Source: Ruminococcus sp. (GTDB lineage Bacteria; Bacillota; Clostridia; Oscillospirales; Ruminococcaceae). Taken from it: DNA of 53,162 bases. Under the pieces are notes generated by a model. It did not search any database. It was given only the letters and a program-made list of their open reading frames with translations, and was not told the DNA's origin. This document shows positions 1-7,058 of the stretch, one piece after another. Location: contig JAFUTU010000051.1 in the NCBI GenBank assembly GCA_017484095.1, positions 1-53,162 on the forward strand. Direction: 5' to 3'. Every line of letters begins with the position of its first letter. Positions within the stretch are counted from its first letter, which is position 1. Both the position numbers and the translations under genes were made by a program.

Positions 1-86
1 ACCCAAAGGTCTTAACTAAAGGGTTTTCTTTCGTTATTGTTCGGTTTTCAAGCTGCAAGTGTCTCCTTTTCATAGGCGACTTGTTT

Positions 87-115
87 ATTTTATCACATTT
101 ATTCCCCATTGTCAA
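87..115 (-). promoter_or_regulatory. Strong leftward promoter with rRNA-type leader
   Basis: On the minus strand a perfect -35 (TTGACA, plus 110-115) and a -10 (TAAAAT, plus 87-92) are 17 bp apart. The transcript would start near 80 and run off the window. Its leader holds a hairpin (about 61-83) and then, at about 37-52, CTTGAAAACCGAACAA, which resembles the boxA-type segment in Firmicutes rRNA leaders. I infer a 16S rRNA operon just left of the window; no rRNA itself is present. Confidence 0.6.
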
Positions 116-195
116 TCCTTTTTCGCTTTTTCGGCGGAATATCCATTAGATTGACTATAAACAAACGTCATTTGTGCACTTTACCTATACGAAAC

Positions 196-220
196 CGACC
201 GATCTTCAAAAGACCGGTCG
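196..220 (-). terminator. Hairpin after the DUF4364 gene
   Basis: An 11-bp inverted repeat (arms 196-206 and 210-220, 3-nt loop) lies directly after the stop codon of the leftward DUF4364 gene. There is no clear U tract, so it may be a weak terminator or an mRNA 3' stabiliser at the end of the aro operon. Confidence 0.5.
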
Positions 221-224
221 AGAA

Positions 225-827
225 CTAAATATCAACATTATTATCATCATTGATTTCAGGTATAAATTCCTCATTTTCCACAAGATAATCAATGATCCTG
301 CTATAAAACTCCGAAGGGTTCAAAATGATCTTCGATCTTATGTAATTAGCCTGATCCATATCCGAAACATAAAGTGACAGCTGCATAAGCTCTGTGTTTC
401 CGTCTTTGCAGACACACCTGACCTGAAACCCCTTATCACAAGGAACTGTTTCAAAATCAACACTCTTTTCATTTCTAAGCTTAGCAAACAACTTCAGTCC
501 TGCTGCATATATCTTATCTCGAAAGCTTTTCGGTACCAGCTTTTTAAACTCAACGGCACCTTCTCTGCCCTTTTCCGTCAAGCGGTACACTTCAACAGAA
601 TCTTCCTCAGCGACCTCGAGAGTGCCATTATCAAGCATTCTTTCAATCGCTTCAGTGTAAATAAAATAGTTTACAACCCCTTCTCCTGTAGCTATTTCTG
701 TCAGCTGAGCAGGAGTACACGGCCGATCTATCTGATCCAGAAAATAAGCCAGCAGCACCTCGACCTCATAAACGTCGGAAATGCTCTTCATATTCTCCGA
801 AATACGATTCTCAGGGTTTACAAGCAA
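225..827 (-). CDS. DUF4364 family protein
   Basis: A 200-residue protein resembling the DUF4364 family found in Clostridia. The first 90 or so residues look like a winged helix: a helical segment with LLAYFLDQ, a short turn, and a wing-like stretch with LEVAEEDSVEVYRLTEKG. The C-terminal half is an alpha/beta domain ending in an acidic, Asn-rich tail. The start is a TTG with GGAGG a few bases upstream. It follows aroC by 19 bp and is probably the last gene of the aro operon. A transcription-regulator-like role is suggested by the fold only; no target is known. Confidence 0.8.
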   Translation of the reverse strand: MLVNPENRISENMKSISDVYEVEVLLAYFLDQIDRPCTPAQLTEIATGEGVVNYFIYTEAIERMLDNGTLEVAEEDSVEVYRLTEKGREGAVEFKKLVPKSFRDKIYAAGLKLFAKLRNEKSVDFETVPCDKGFQVRCVCKDGNTELMQLSLYVSDMDQANYIRSKIILNPSEFYSRIIDYLVENEEFIPEINDDNNVDI

Positions 828-846
828 AACATCTCCTCCAAAAAGA

Positions 847-1938
847 TCAGAAATTAGGATAATCCAGCATATGGTTCAGGAGCGCAATATTAACAGCCGC
901 CTCAACGCAAGGCACAGCCCTCGGAACAACGCAGGGATCATGTCTGCCTTTGATCTCAAGAGTCTCATTTTTAATAGCAGAATAATCAACAGTCTCCTGC
1001 GGTTTTGAGATCGAAGGCGTCGGCTTAAAAGCTACCCTCAGAGTTATCGGCATTCCTGAGGATATACCTCCAAGTATACCGCCGTGATTATTAGTTCTGG
1101 TAACGACATGACCCTTGTCATTAACGTAGAATTCGTCATTATTTTCCGAGCCTGTCATCATTACAGTATCAAAGCCCGCGCCAAATTCCAAGCCCTTAAC
1201 AGCAGGTATCCCGAAAATAAGCTGAGCAATAGAATTTTCAAGTCCGTCAAACATCGGCGAACCGATCCCTGCAGGTACATTTATAGCGATACACTCAACG
1301 ATACCGCCAACGCTGTCCTTATCCTTTCTTGCTCTGTCTATCTCCTTGACCATCTCATTCCCCTGAACATCAATAATAACAGGAAATTCTTTCTGACGAA
1401 TCTCTCTTATCATATCCTTATCAGTGTTGATAGGGTCAAAATTCTTATCCTTTATTCCGTGGATCTCAGCAATATGAGCACCTACGTATATACCGCGCTT
1501 TTCAAGTATTTGAGCAGCGATCGCACCCGCAAAACAAAGCGGCGCCGTAAGTCTGCCGGAAAAATGTCCGCCGCCCCTGAAATCGTTAAAACCTCTGTAT
1601 CTCAAAGCGCCGGTATAATCAGCGTGACCGGGACGTGCAAGCTTTGAAAGGTTTGAATAATCGTTTGAATGCTGATCTGTATTAGCTATAAACGCACAAA
1701 GCGGCGTGCCTGTAGTCTTACCATTATAATAACCGGAAACAATTGTCGGATGGTCCTTCTCAGACCTATGTGTGGACGTAACGCTCTTTTTCGGAGCCCT
1801 TCGTGCCATGAACTCACAAACTTTATCAAAATCTATACTCTCTCCGGGAGGCAGATCATCTATACAAACACCTATTGCAGCGCCGTGGCTCTCACCGAAC
1901 ACGGTAAATGATATATTGTTTTTCCAAGTTGACGACAT
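847..1938 (-). CDS. aroC: Chorismate synthase
   Basis: Catalyses the last step of the shikimate pathway, 5-enolpyruvylshikimate-3-phosphate to chorismate, using reduced FMN. Family motifs are all present: GESHGAAIG near the N-terminus, RPGHADYTG, GRLTAPLCFAGA, the NHGGILGGISSGMP segment and the C-terminal RHDPCVVPRAVP block. Length (363 residues) is normal. An upstream in-frame ATG at 1956 exists, but GGGAGG sits 7 bp before the ATG at 1938, which begins MSSTWKN, so that start is used here. It is 35 bp after aroA in a leftward operon. Confidence 0.96.
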   Translation of the reverse strand: MSSTWKNNISFTVFGESHGAAIGVCIDDLPPGESIDFDKVCEFMARRAPKKSVTSTHRSEKDHPTIVSGYYNGKTTGTPLCAFIANTDQHSNDYSNLSKLARPGHADYTGALRYRGFNDFRGGGHFSGRLTAPLCFAGAIAAQILEKRGIYVGAHIAEIHGIKDKNFDPINTDKDMIREIRQKEFPVIIDVQGNEMVKEIDRARKDKDSVGGIVECIAINVPAGIGSPMFDGLENSIAQLIFGIPAVKGLEFGAGFDTVMMTGSENNDEFYVNDKGHVVTRTNNHGGILGGISSGMPITLRVAFKPTPSISKPQETVDYSAIKNETLEIKGRHDPCVVPRAVPCVEAAVNIALLNHMLDYPNF

Positions 1939-1973
1939 TATATTTCCTCCCATCACGCCAAAAGCGCGGTTAT

Positions 1974-3206
1974 TTAATCATTCACGACCGAAAACTTTCC
2001 GCCCAGCTGCTCAAAAACCTTCCAAAAATCAGGATATGACTTTGAAACACACTCTGCACCTTTGACAAGCACTTCGCCTTTACAGCCGGCAGATGCAACA
2101 GCCGCAGCCATTGCGATACGGTGGTCGTTGCAGGAATCGACCGTTCCTCCGTCAAGATACTCTTTTCCGTCGATCAGAAGCCCATCATCAGTTCCGACAG
2201 CACTTCCTCCAAGATCACATATCAAATCAACAGAAGATGCGATCCTGTCACTTTCTTTTATCCTTAATCTTGCCGCGTTGTAGATACAGCTCTGTCCGTT
2301 AGCGTAAGCTCCAAGCACTGCCAATGCAGGAACCAGATCGGGAATATCCGAACAATCAAGACGGTACGGTCTTAGTCCATTACCACCATTATACACCATT
2401 TGCTCACATATTTCAATAACTTTTTTGTCGCCTTGAAAAGAATTTACATTTAAGCCCAAAATCTCAATGTCAGAACCCAGACAATTCGCAGCATAAAAGA
2501 ACGCAGCCTGCGAAAAATCGCCCTCAACAGCAGTTTCTACCGCATCAAGTCGGCTCTTCCCTTTTATTTTATATCCGTCAGATGTCTGCTCTGCCTCTGC
2601 GCCGAAAGCTTTCAGGCAGCCAAGCGTGATATCAACATAAGGCTTAGATTCCAACTTTGAAGTAAGAATTATCTCGCTTTCACCTTCTGTTATTGCAAGT
2701 GCCAGTATCAGCCCCGTTATAAACTGCGATGACACTGAACCGCTCATATAATATGTCCCTGCCTTAAGCTTTCCCGAAACCTTAAACGGCATCGTTGCAT
2801 TATAATCAAACTTCGCCCCATGCTTTGGCAGCTCATCGATATAAGCAGTTATAGGCCTCTGCGGAAGCTTTCCACTGCCTTTAAAAACAGTTTCAACTCC
2901 CAATGCACAGGCAACAGGTATCATAAACCTGAGCGTCGAGCCCGATTCAAAACAATCGATCTCTGCCCTTTTCGGTTTATCCTTTATACCCTTTACAGTG
3001 ACAGCATTTTCATCAACAGTTATCTCAGCGCCCAGTGCTTTTAAAGCGCCGATAGTAGCCTCAATATCCTTTGAAAGGCTTATATTGCTGATATGAGATA
3101 TTCCATCTGCCAGAGCCGCACATATTAGCAGCCTGTGCGCCTCACTTTTTGAAGGCGGCACCGTTACTTTTCCTTTCAGCTTTGACGGCGTAATAAGTAT
3201 ATCCAT
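1974..3206 (-). CDS. aroA: 3-phosphoshikimate 1-carboxyvinyltransferase (EPSP synthase)
   Basis: Transfers the enolpyruvyl group of PEP to shikimate 3-phosphate, the sixth step of the shikimate pathway. The N-terminal VPPSKSEAHRLL motif binds phosphate and substrate, SGSTLRFMIPV follows near residue 90, and the C-terminal half carries ESDRI and NDHRIAMAAAVA. At 410 residues it has the usual two-domain length. The start ATG has TAGGAGA just upstream. The gene begins 9 bp after the aroB stop, so the two are probably translated from one mRNA. Confidence 0.96.
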   Translation of the reverse strand: MDILITPSKLKGKVTVPPSKSEAHRLLICAALADGISHISNISLSKDIEATIGALKALGAEITVDENAVTVKGIKDKPKRAEIDCFESGSTLRFMIPVACALGVETVFKGSGKLPQRPITAYIDELPKHGAKFDYNATMPFKVSGKLKAGTYYMSGSVSSQFITGLILALAITEGESEIILTSKLESKPYVDITLGCLKAFGAEAEQTSDGYKIKGKSRLDAVETAVEGDFSQAAFFYAANCLGSDIEILGLNVNSFQGDKKVIEICEQMVYNGGNGLRPYRLDCSDIPDLVPALAVLGAYANGQSCIYNAARLRIKESDRIASSVDLICDLGGSAVGTDDGLLIDGKEYLDGGTVDSCNDHRIAMAAAVASAGCKGEVLVKGAECVSKSYPDFWKVFEQLGGKFSVVND

Positions 3207-3215
3207 TATATTCTC

Positions 3216-4325
3216 CTACATCTTTTCAATAATGGCAGCAATACGGTACTCTTCTATTTCAAGCCCGTAATTATTGTCACCGAAGCAGACCATATCACCG
3301 ATTTCATTCTGGAATACAAATCTGAGCTTTCCGTCCCTCACTTTTTTATCAGTGTACAGCTTTTTGATAAGCTCCGACCTGTCTATATATTCGGGGACAG
3401 CTACTGGCAAGCCTGCCCTGCTGCAAAGAGATAATACCCTCTTAACATTCTCATGAGATATAAAGCCAAGCTCTTCACCAAGCAAAGCCTGTGCCACCAG
3501 CCCTATAGAAACCGCCTCACCATGAGTGAGCCTGTAATCAGAAACGGTCTCAATAGCTCTTCCAACAGTATGCCCAAGGTTAAGTATCTCTCTAAGACCT
3601 GATTCTCTTTCGTCCTGCATTACGACCTTATACTTGACCTCACAATTATGGCGCGAAATAAACTCGCATACCTCGGGGTCTATATCGAACACTCTTTCAA
3701 TATTCTTCTCCAGGTATTCAAACAGTTCAATGTCACCAAGGCAGCCGTGCTTGATCGTCTCCGCCAATCCGCTGATAAGTTCTCTTTTTTCAAGCGTTTT
3801 CCAGGCAGTCAGATCGATATACACTTTCTTCGGCTGATTAAACAGACCGATAAGATTAGTCGCAAGAGGAGTATCTACCGCAGTTTTTCCGCCTATAGAT
3901 GCGTCAGCAGCAGCAAGAAGAGTAGTAGTATAATTTATAAAAGGTACTCCCCTGCCGAATGTACCTGCTGTAAAGCCCGAAAGATCTGATACTACACCTC
4001 CGCCTACAGCTATTATACAGCAGTCTCTTCTGTATCCGAGCTCCAGCATCTTATCTTCGACATATTCCTTGACAGCTCTTGTCTTTGACTTTTCTCCTGC
4101 CTTGAATTCAATAACGTTAGAAATAAAACCTGCATCTATAAGCATATCATTGATCTTATCTGCATATAAAGCTCTCACATTAGAATCGGTAACAACTGCA
4201 AAACGCTTTATACTGCCGACAAGACCGCCTGAAATATCGTCAAGCAGCTGCTTTTCCAGACTATAGCCTATCTCAATATCATATGAATCATCTATAACCT
4301 TTTTTAACTGACAATTGAAGGTCAT
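3216..4325 (-). CDS. aroB: 3-dehydroquinate synthase
   Basis: Converts DAHP to 3-dehydroquinate, the second shikimate step, with NAD and a divalent metal. Visible motifs are GGGVVSDLSGFTAGTF (NAD-binding glycine-rich region), the ADASIGGKTAVD block, and the metal-site segment LNLGHTVGRAIE followed by LTHGEAVSIG. An in-frame TTG at 4346 is possible, but a promoter places the transcript start near 4361, and the ATG at 4325 with GGTGAT upstream is the more likely start (369 residues). It has its own promoter as well as read-through from aroF. Confidence 0.94.
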   Translation of the reverse strand: MTFNCQLKKVIDDSYDIEIGYSLEKQLLDDISGGLVGSIKRFAVVTDSNVRALYADKINDMLIDAGFISNVIEFKAGEKSKTRAVKEYVEDKMLELGYRRDCCIIAVGGGVVSDLSGFTAGTFGRGVPFINYTTTLLAAADASIGGKTAVDTPLATNLIGLFNQPKKVYIDLTAWKTLEKRELISGLAETIKHGCLGDIELFEYLEKNIERVFDIDPEVCEFISRHNCEVKYKVVMQDERESGLREILNLGHTVGRAIETVSDYRLTHGEAVSIGLVAQALLGEELGFISHENVKRVLSLCSRAGLPVAVPEYIDRSELIKKLYTDKKVRDGKLRFVFQNEIGDMVCFGDNNYGLEIEEYRIAAIIEKM

Positions 4326-4367
4326 CCTATCACCCGATCTATCCAATAATAGTAATCAACAGATATA

Positions 4368-4396
4368 ATTATACCACATATATAAAAATTTGTAAA
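4368..4396 (-). promoter_or_regulatory. Internal promoter upstream of aroB
   Basis: In the 68-bp or longer gap between aroF and aroB the minus strand carries TTTACA (plus 4391-4396), a 17-bp spacer and TATAAT (plus 4368-4373). This would let aroB, aroA, aroC and the DUF4364 gene be expressed independently of any control acting upstream of aroF. Confidence 0.6.
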
Positions 4397-4414
4397 CCCG
4401 AATATTTTTGATTC

Positions 4415-5437
4415 TTATTCAGCAGTATCAACGGGTCTGCCCATAAACTCTGCAAGCGCCTTGATATTTTTCATGGTCTGTGCAAATTTTGAAGGTGTCA
4501 GCTGCTGAGCACCGTCGCTCCATGCGTTTTTGGGGTCATTATGCACTTCTATCTCAAGCGCGTCGGCGCCTACTGCAATTGCACCAAGAGCGCAAGGCTC
4601 AATAAGCGAAACTATACCTGTTGCATGACTGGGATCAACAGTGATCGGCAGATGTGTCTTCTGCCTGAGAAGCGGCACAGCTGCAAGATCAAGAGTATTT
4701 CTCATTGCAGGCTCAAATGTGCGAATACCGCGTTCACATAGAATCACCTTCTGGTTGCCCTCTGACATTATATATTCCGCCGACATAAGCAGCTCCTGCA
4801 AAGTTCCCGAAAGACCTCTTTTCAGAAGAACAGGCTTATCACAGCGTCCCAATGCCTTGAGCAGAGTGAAGTTCTGCATATTTCTCGCACCGACCTGTAC
4901 AACATCTACATCAGCAAAAAGATCAATATCACTTACATCCATTATCTCTGTAACTATCGGCAGACCTGTCACTTCCCTAGCCTTTAAAAGAAGATCGATA
5001 CCCTCTTTCCCAAGACCCTGGAAGGAGTAGGGCGAAGTTCTCGGCTTGAAAGCTCCGCCTCTGAGCATAGTTGCGCCTGCCTGCTTTACAGCTATCGCTG
5101 TAGTGATTATCTGCTCCTCAGTCTCTACAGAGCACGGGCCTGCCATTATCTGAGTTTTTCCGCCTCCGATAGTTCTTCCTCTCACTTCTATGACTGTATC
5201 ATCAGGGTGAAATTTTCTGTTTGCGTTCTTATACGGCTCCTGAACTCGCTGAACGCCCTCAACGCATTCCTTTGCCTGTACAGCTTCAATATCTATCTGA
5301 GTAGTATCACCTATCAGTCCGATGATATTTGAATGAACGCCCTGAACGAGATTTGTGCTGACATTAAACTGTGTGAGCCAGCTCATCAGCTCATTTACTT
5401 CTTGCTCCGTAGTTTTGTTTTTCAATACGATGATCAT
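4415..5437 (-). CDS. aroF: 3-deoxy-7-phosphoheptulonate synthase (DAHP synthase)
   Basis: Condenses PEP and erythrose 4-phosphate, the committed entry to aromatic amino acid synthesis. The first 70 or so residues (MIIVLKNKT onward) form the small ferredoxin-like domain of the type I-beta enzymes. The barrel domain follows, with MAGPCSVE, GAFKPRTSPYSFQG, QVGARNMQNF and a DPSHATG-type motif. An in-frame ATG at 5494 would add 19 residues of unrelated composition, and that stretch coincides with a strong hairpin. The ATG at 5437 has AGGAGG 8 bp upstream and is the real start (340 residues). The symbol could also be aroG or aroA depending on naming. Confidence 0.93.
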   Translation of the reverse strand: MIIVLKNKTTEQEVNELMSWLTQFNVSTNLVQGVHSNIIGLIGDTTQIDIEAVQAKECVEGVQRVQEPYKNANRKFHPDDTVIEVRGRTIGGGKTQIMAGPCSVETEEQIITTAIAVKQAGATMLRGGAFKPRTSPYSFQGLGKEGIDLLLKAREVTGLPIVTEIMDVSDIDLFADVDVVQVGARNMQNFTLLKALGRCDKPVLLKRGLSGTLQELLMSAEYIMSEGNQKVILCERGIRTFEPAMRNTLDLAAVPLLRQKTHLPITVDPSHATGIVSLIEPCALGAIAVGADALEIEVHNDPKNAWSDGAQQLTPSKFAQTMKNIKALAEFMGRPVDTAE

Positions 5438-5456
5438 AAAAAATTCCTCCTGAATC

Positions 5457-5497
5457 AAAAATGCCGCGGTTTTCATCTGCACAATGAAAGCCACGGC
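5457..5497 (-). terminator. Terminator-like hairpin (candidate attenuator) before aroF
   Basis: On the minus strand a 14-bp stem (plus arms 5463-5476 and 5484-5497, one mismatch, 7-nt loop) is followed at once by a run of five T (plus 5457-5461). It lies 31 bp after the stop of the small Phe-rich ORF and 20 bp before the aroF start. This is where a transcription attenuator for the aro operon would be expected. Confidence 0.65.
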
Positions 5498-5527
5498 TAA
5501 AAATTTACGGTATTAAGCTCCTGAAAC

Positions 5528-5647
5528 CTATTCCGCCAATCCCTTGTCGTCAGCCTTCTTTACACGCCAAAAACGCTCGAAGCCAAAAAAGAAGCTCAAG
5601 CTCATAAAGAAGTATGTAAAGACTGCTGTCAATGCAATAGCGTACAT
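5528..5647 (-). CDS. 39-residue aromatic-rich leader ORF of the aro operon
   Basis: An ORF of 39 codons starting 40 bp after the predicted transcription start and ending 90 bp before aroF. AAAGGA stands 8 bp before its ATG. Residues 10-27 contain eight Phe, one Tyr and one Trp out of 18, including FTYFF and SFFFGF. The tail is charged (KKADDKG). A terminator-like hairpin follows. Its position and composition match a Phe/aromatic leader peptide used in transcription attenuation, as in enterobacterial pheA. It could instead be a real one-pass membrane protein with a positively charged end. I do not recognise a known family. Confidence 0.6.
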   Translation of the reverse strand: MYAIALTAVFTYFFMSLSFFFGFERFWRVKKADDKGLAE

Positions 5648-5693
5648 CTTCAGGATCCTTTCCCACTGTTATATCAGACTAACTGACAAGAAC

Positions 5694-5722
5694 AGTATAC
5701 AACTGTTGACGGTCAATGTCAA
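5694..5722 (-). promoter_or_regulatory. Promoter of the aro operon
   Basis: A near-consensus sigma-A promoter on the minus strand: TTGACA (plus 5717-5722), a 17-bp spacer and TATACT (plus 5694-5699). Transcription should start near 5687, giving a leader of about 250 nt before aroF that contains the 39-codon ORF and the hairpin. Confidence 0.75.
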
Positions 5723-5739
5723 GAATTTAATTTTTATTT

Positions 5740-7014
5740 TTACAGTTTGTTAACACTATTTACTTTATATTCCTCTATCAGATAATAAACCTTATTATCA
5801 ACAAGCACATCTACAGCGATGCCGTCAGCCGTGTACTCTTCCGAATACACCCTGCCGTCAATCCTGATAGTGCTGAGAAGCCCTGCCTTATCAAATGGAA
5901 GCAAAAGTCTGCATCTAGTGCAGGTCGAAGGAAGTGCAGCCGCAACAGCGCTCAGCATTTTATCAAGACCTTCTCCACTCTTTGCAGAGATGATAACCTC
6001 ATTCTCCCCTTTTTCTTTTTCAAGTGCATCGGCATACGGCACTTTGTCACACTTATTAAATACCGTGACGACCGGTATTCCGTCGCAGCCGAGCTCACTA
6101 AGCAGCTTTCTTGTGACCTCTGCCTGATTTTCACATCCAGCATTTGACAGATCAACAACATGAATGATCACATCTGCCTGTGCAGCTTCTTCAAGCGTTG
6201 ACTTAAAAGCCTCGACCAAATGATGAGGCAGCCTGCTGATAAATCCAACCGTATCAATAAGTGTCACAGACCGTCCATCAGGCAGCTCTATAGCCCTTGA
6301 AGTCGTCTCGAGAGTTGCAAAAAGTTTATCCTCGGAGAGCACGCCCGCTTCTGTCAAAGCATTCAAAAGGGTCGATTTTCCGGCATTTGTGTAGCCAACT
6401 ATAGCTGCCGTCAGAACGCCGTCCTTTTTTCTGCGCTTTCTCATCATGTCACGGCGCTTTTCAATCTCATGAAGCTCATCTGTCAGCGCCGCTATCCTTG
6501 CCCTGATATGACGTTTATCAGTTTCAAGTTTCGTCTCGCCCGGTCCTCTTGTACCAATGCCTCCCCCTAATCTTGAAAGGTTCATGCCCATTCCAGCAAG
6601 TCTCGGAAGCCTGTATTTATTCTGAGCTATCTCAACCTGAAGCCTGCCTTCATGAGTTTTCGCATGAGATGCAAAAATATCCAGTATCAGCATAGTTCTG
6701 TCTATAGTGAAAACACCGCAAACATCTTCAATATTTCTGATCTGCGTGGCAGTCAGCTCACAGTCAAATATAACTCTGTCTATTTCATTAGTCTGGCATA
6801 GTTCGGCTATCTCTTTAAGCCTGCCGGAGCCTATACAGGTAGCTTTGTCGTATGACGGCCTTTTTTGTACCACACGTATTATCGGCTCACCATCAGCAGT
6901 TTTTACAAGCTCTTCAAGCTCATCTAGCGAAGCACTTACATCAAACGCGCCTGTGTCGACCGCTGCCAACAGCACACGGTCCTTTTGTTTTATATTGTCA
7001 AAAAGCTCTGCCAT
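5740..7014 (-). CDS. hflX: GTPase HflX
   Basis: A ribosome-associated GTPase of the OBG-HflX group that splits or rescues stalled 70S ribosomes. The N-terminal HflX domain (to about residue 190) contains the YDKATCIGSGRLKEI region and the RLGGGIGTRGPGETKLE linker. The G domain follows with the P-loop GYTNAGKST, DTVGFISRLPHHL (switch II) and NKCD. Length (424 residues) is typical. TTTGGAGG precedes the ATG. It lies 44 bp after a GGDEF gene on the same strand. Confidence 0.95.
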   Translation of the reverse strand: MAELFDNIKQKDRVLLAAVDTGAFDVSASLDELEELVKTADGEPIIRVVQKRPSYDKATCIGSGRLKEIAELCQTNEIDRVIFDCELTATQIRNIEDVCGVFTIDRTMLILDIFASHAKTHEGRLQVEIAQNKYRLPRLAGMGMNLSRLGGGIGTRGPGETKLETDKRHIRARIAALTDELHEIEKRRDMMRKRRKKDGVLTAAIVGYTNAGKSTLLNALTEAGVLSEDKLFATLETTSRAIELPDGRSVTLIDTVGFISRLPHHLVEAFKSTLEEAAQADVIIHVVDLSNAGCENQAEVTRKLLSELGCDGIPVVTVFNKCDKVPYADALEKEKGENEVIISAKSGEGLDKMLSAVAAALPSTCTRCRLLLPFDKAGLLSTIRIDGRVYSEEYTADGIAVDVLVDNKVYYLIEEYKVNSVNKL

Positions 7015-7029
7015 ATAACCTCCAAAGCA

Positions 7030-7053
7030 ACAGGCCGAGAACTCTCAGCCTGT
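7030..7053 (-). terminator. Hairpin between the GGDEF gene and hflX
   Basis: An 11-bp stem with one G-T pair (arms 7030-7040 and 7043-7053) lies directly after the stop of the leftward GGDEF gene. It lacks a long U tract, so it is at best a partial terminator. Confidence 0.4.
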
Positions 7054-7058
7054 AATAA

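Noticed and set aside
1084..1647. 187-codon plus-strand ORF
   Set aside because: It is antisense to aroC, has no ribosome site, and its composition is that of a shadow frame.
5438..5693. T-box riboswitch before aroF
   Set aside because: No T-box core sequence (AGGGTGG-type) or specifier stem was found; the leader is short and contains a translated-looking ORF instead.
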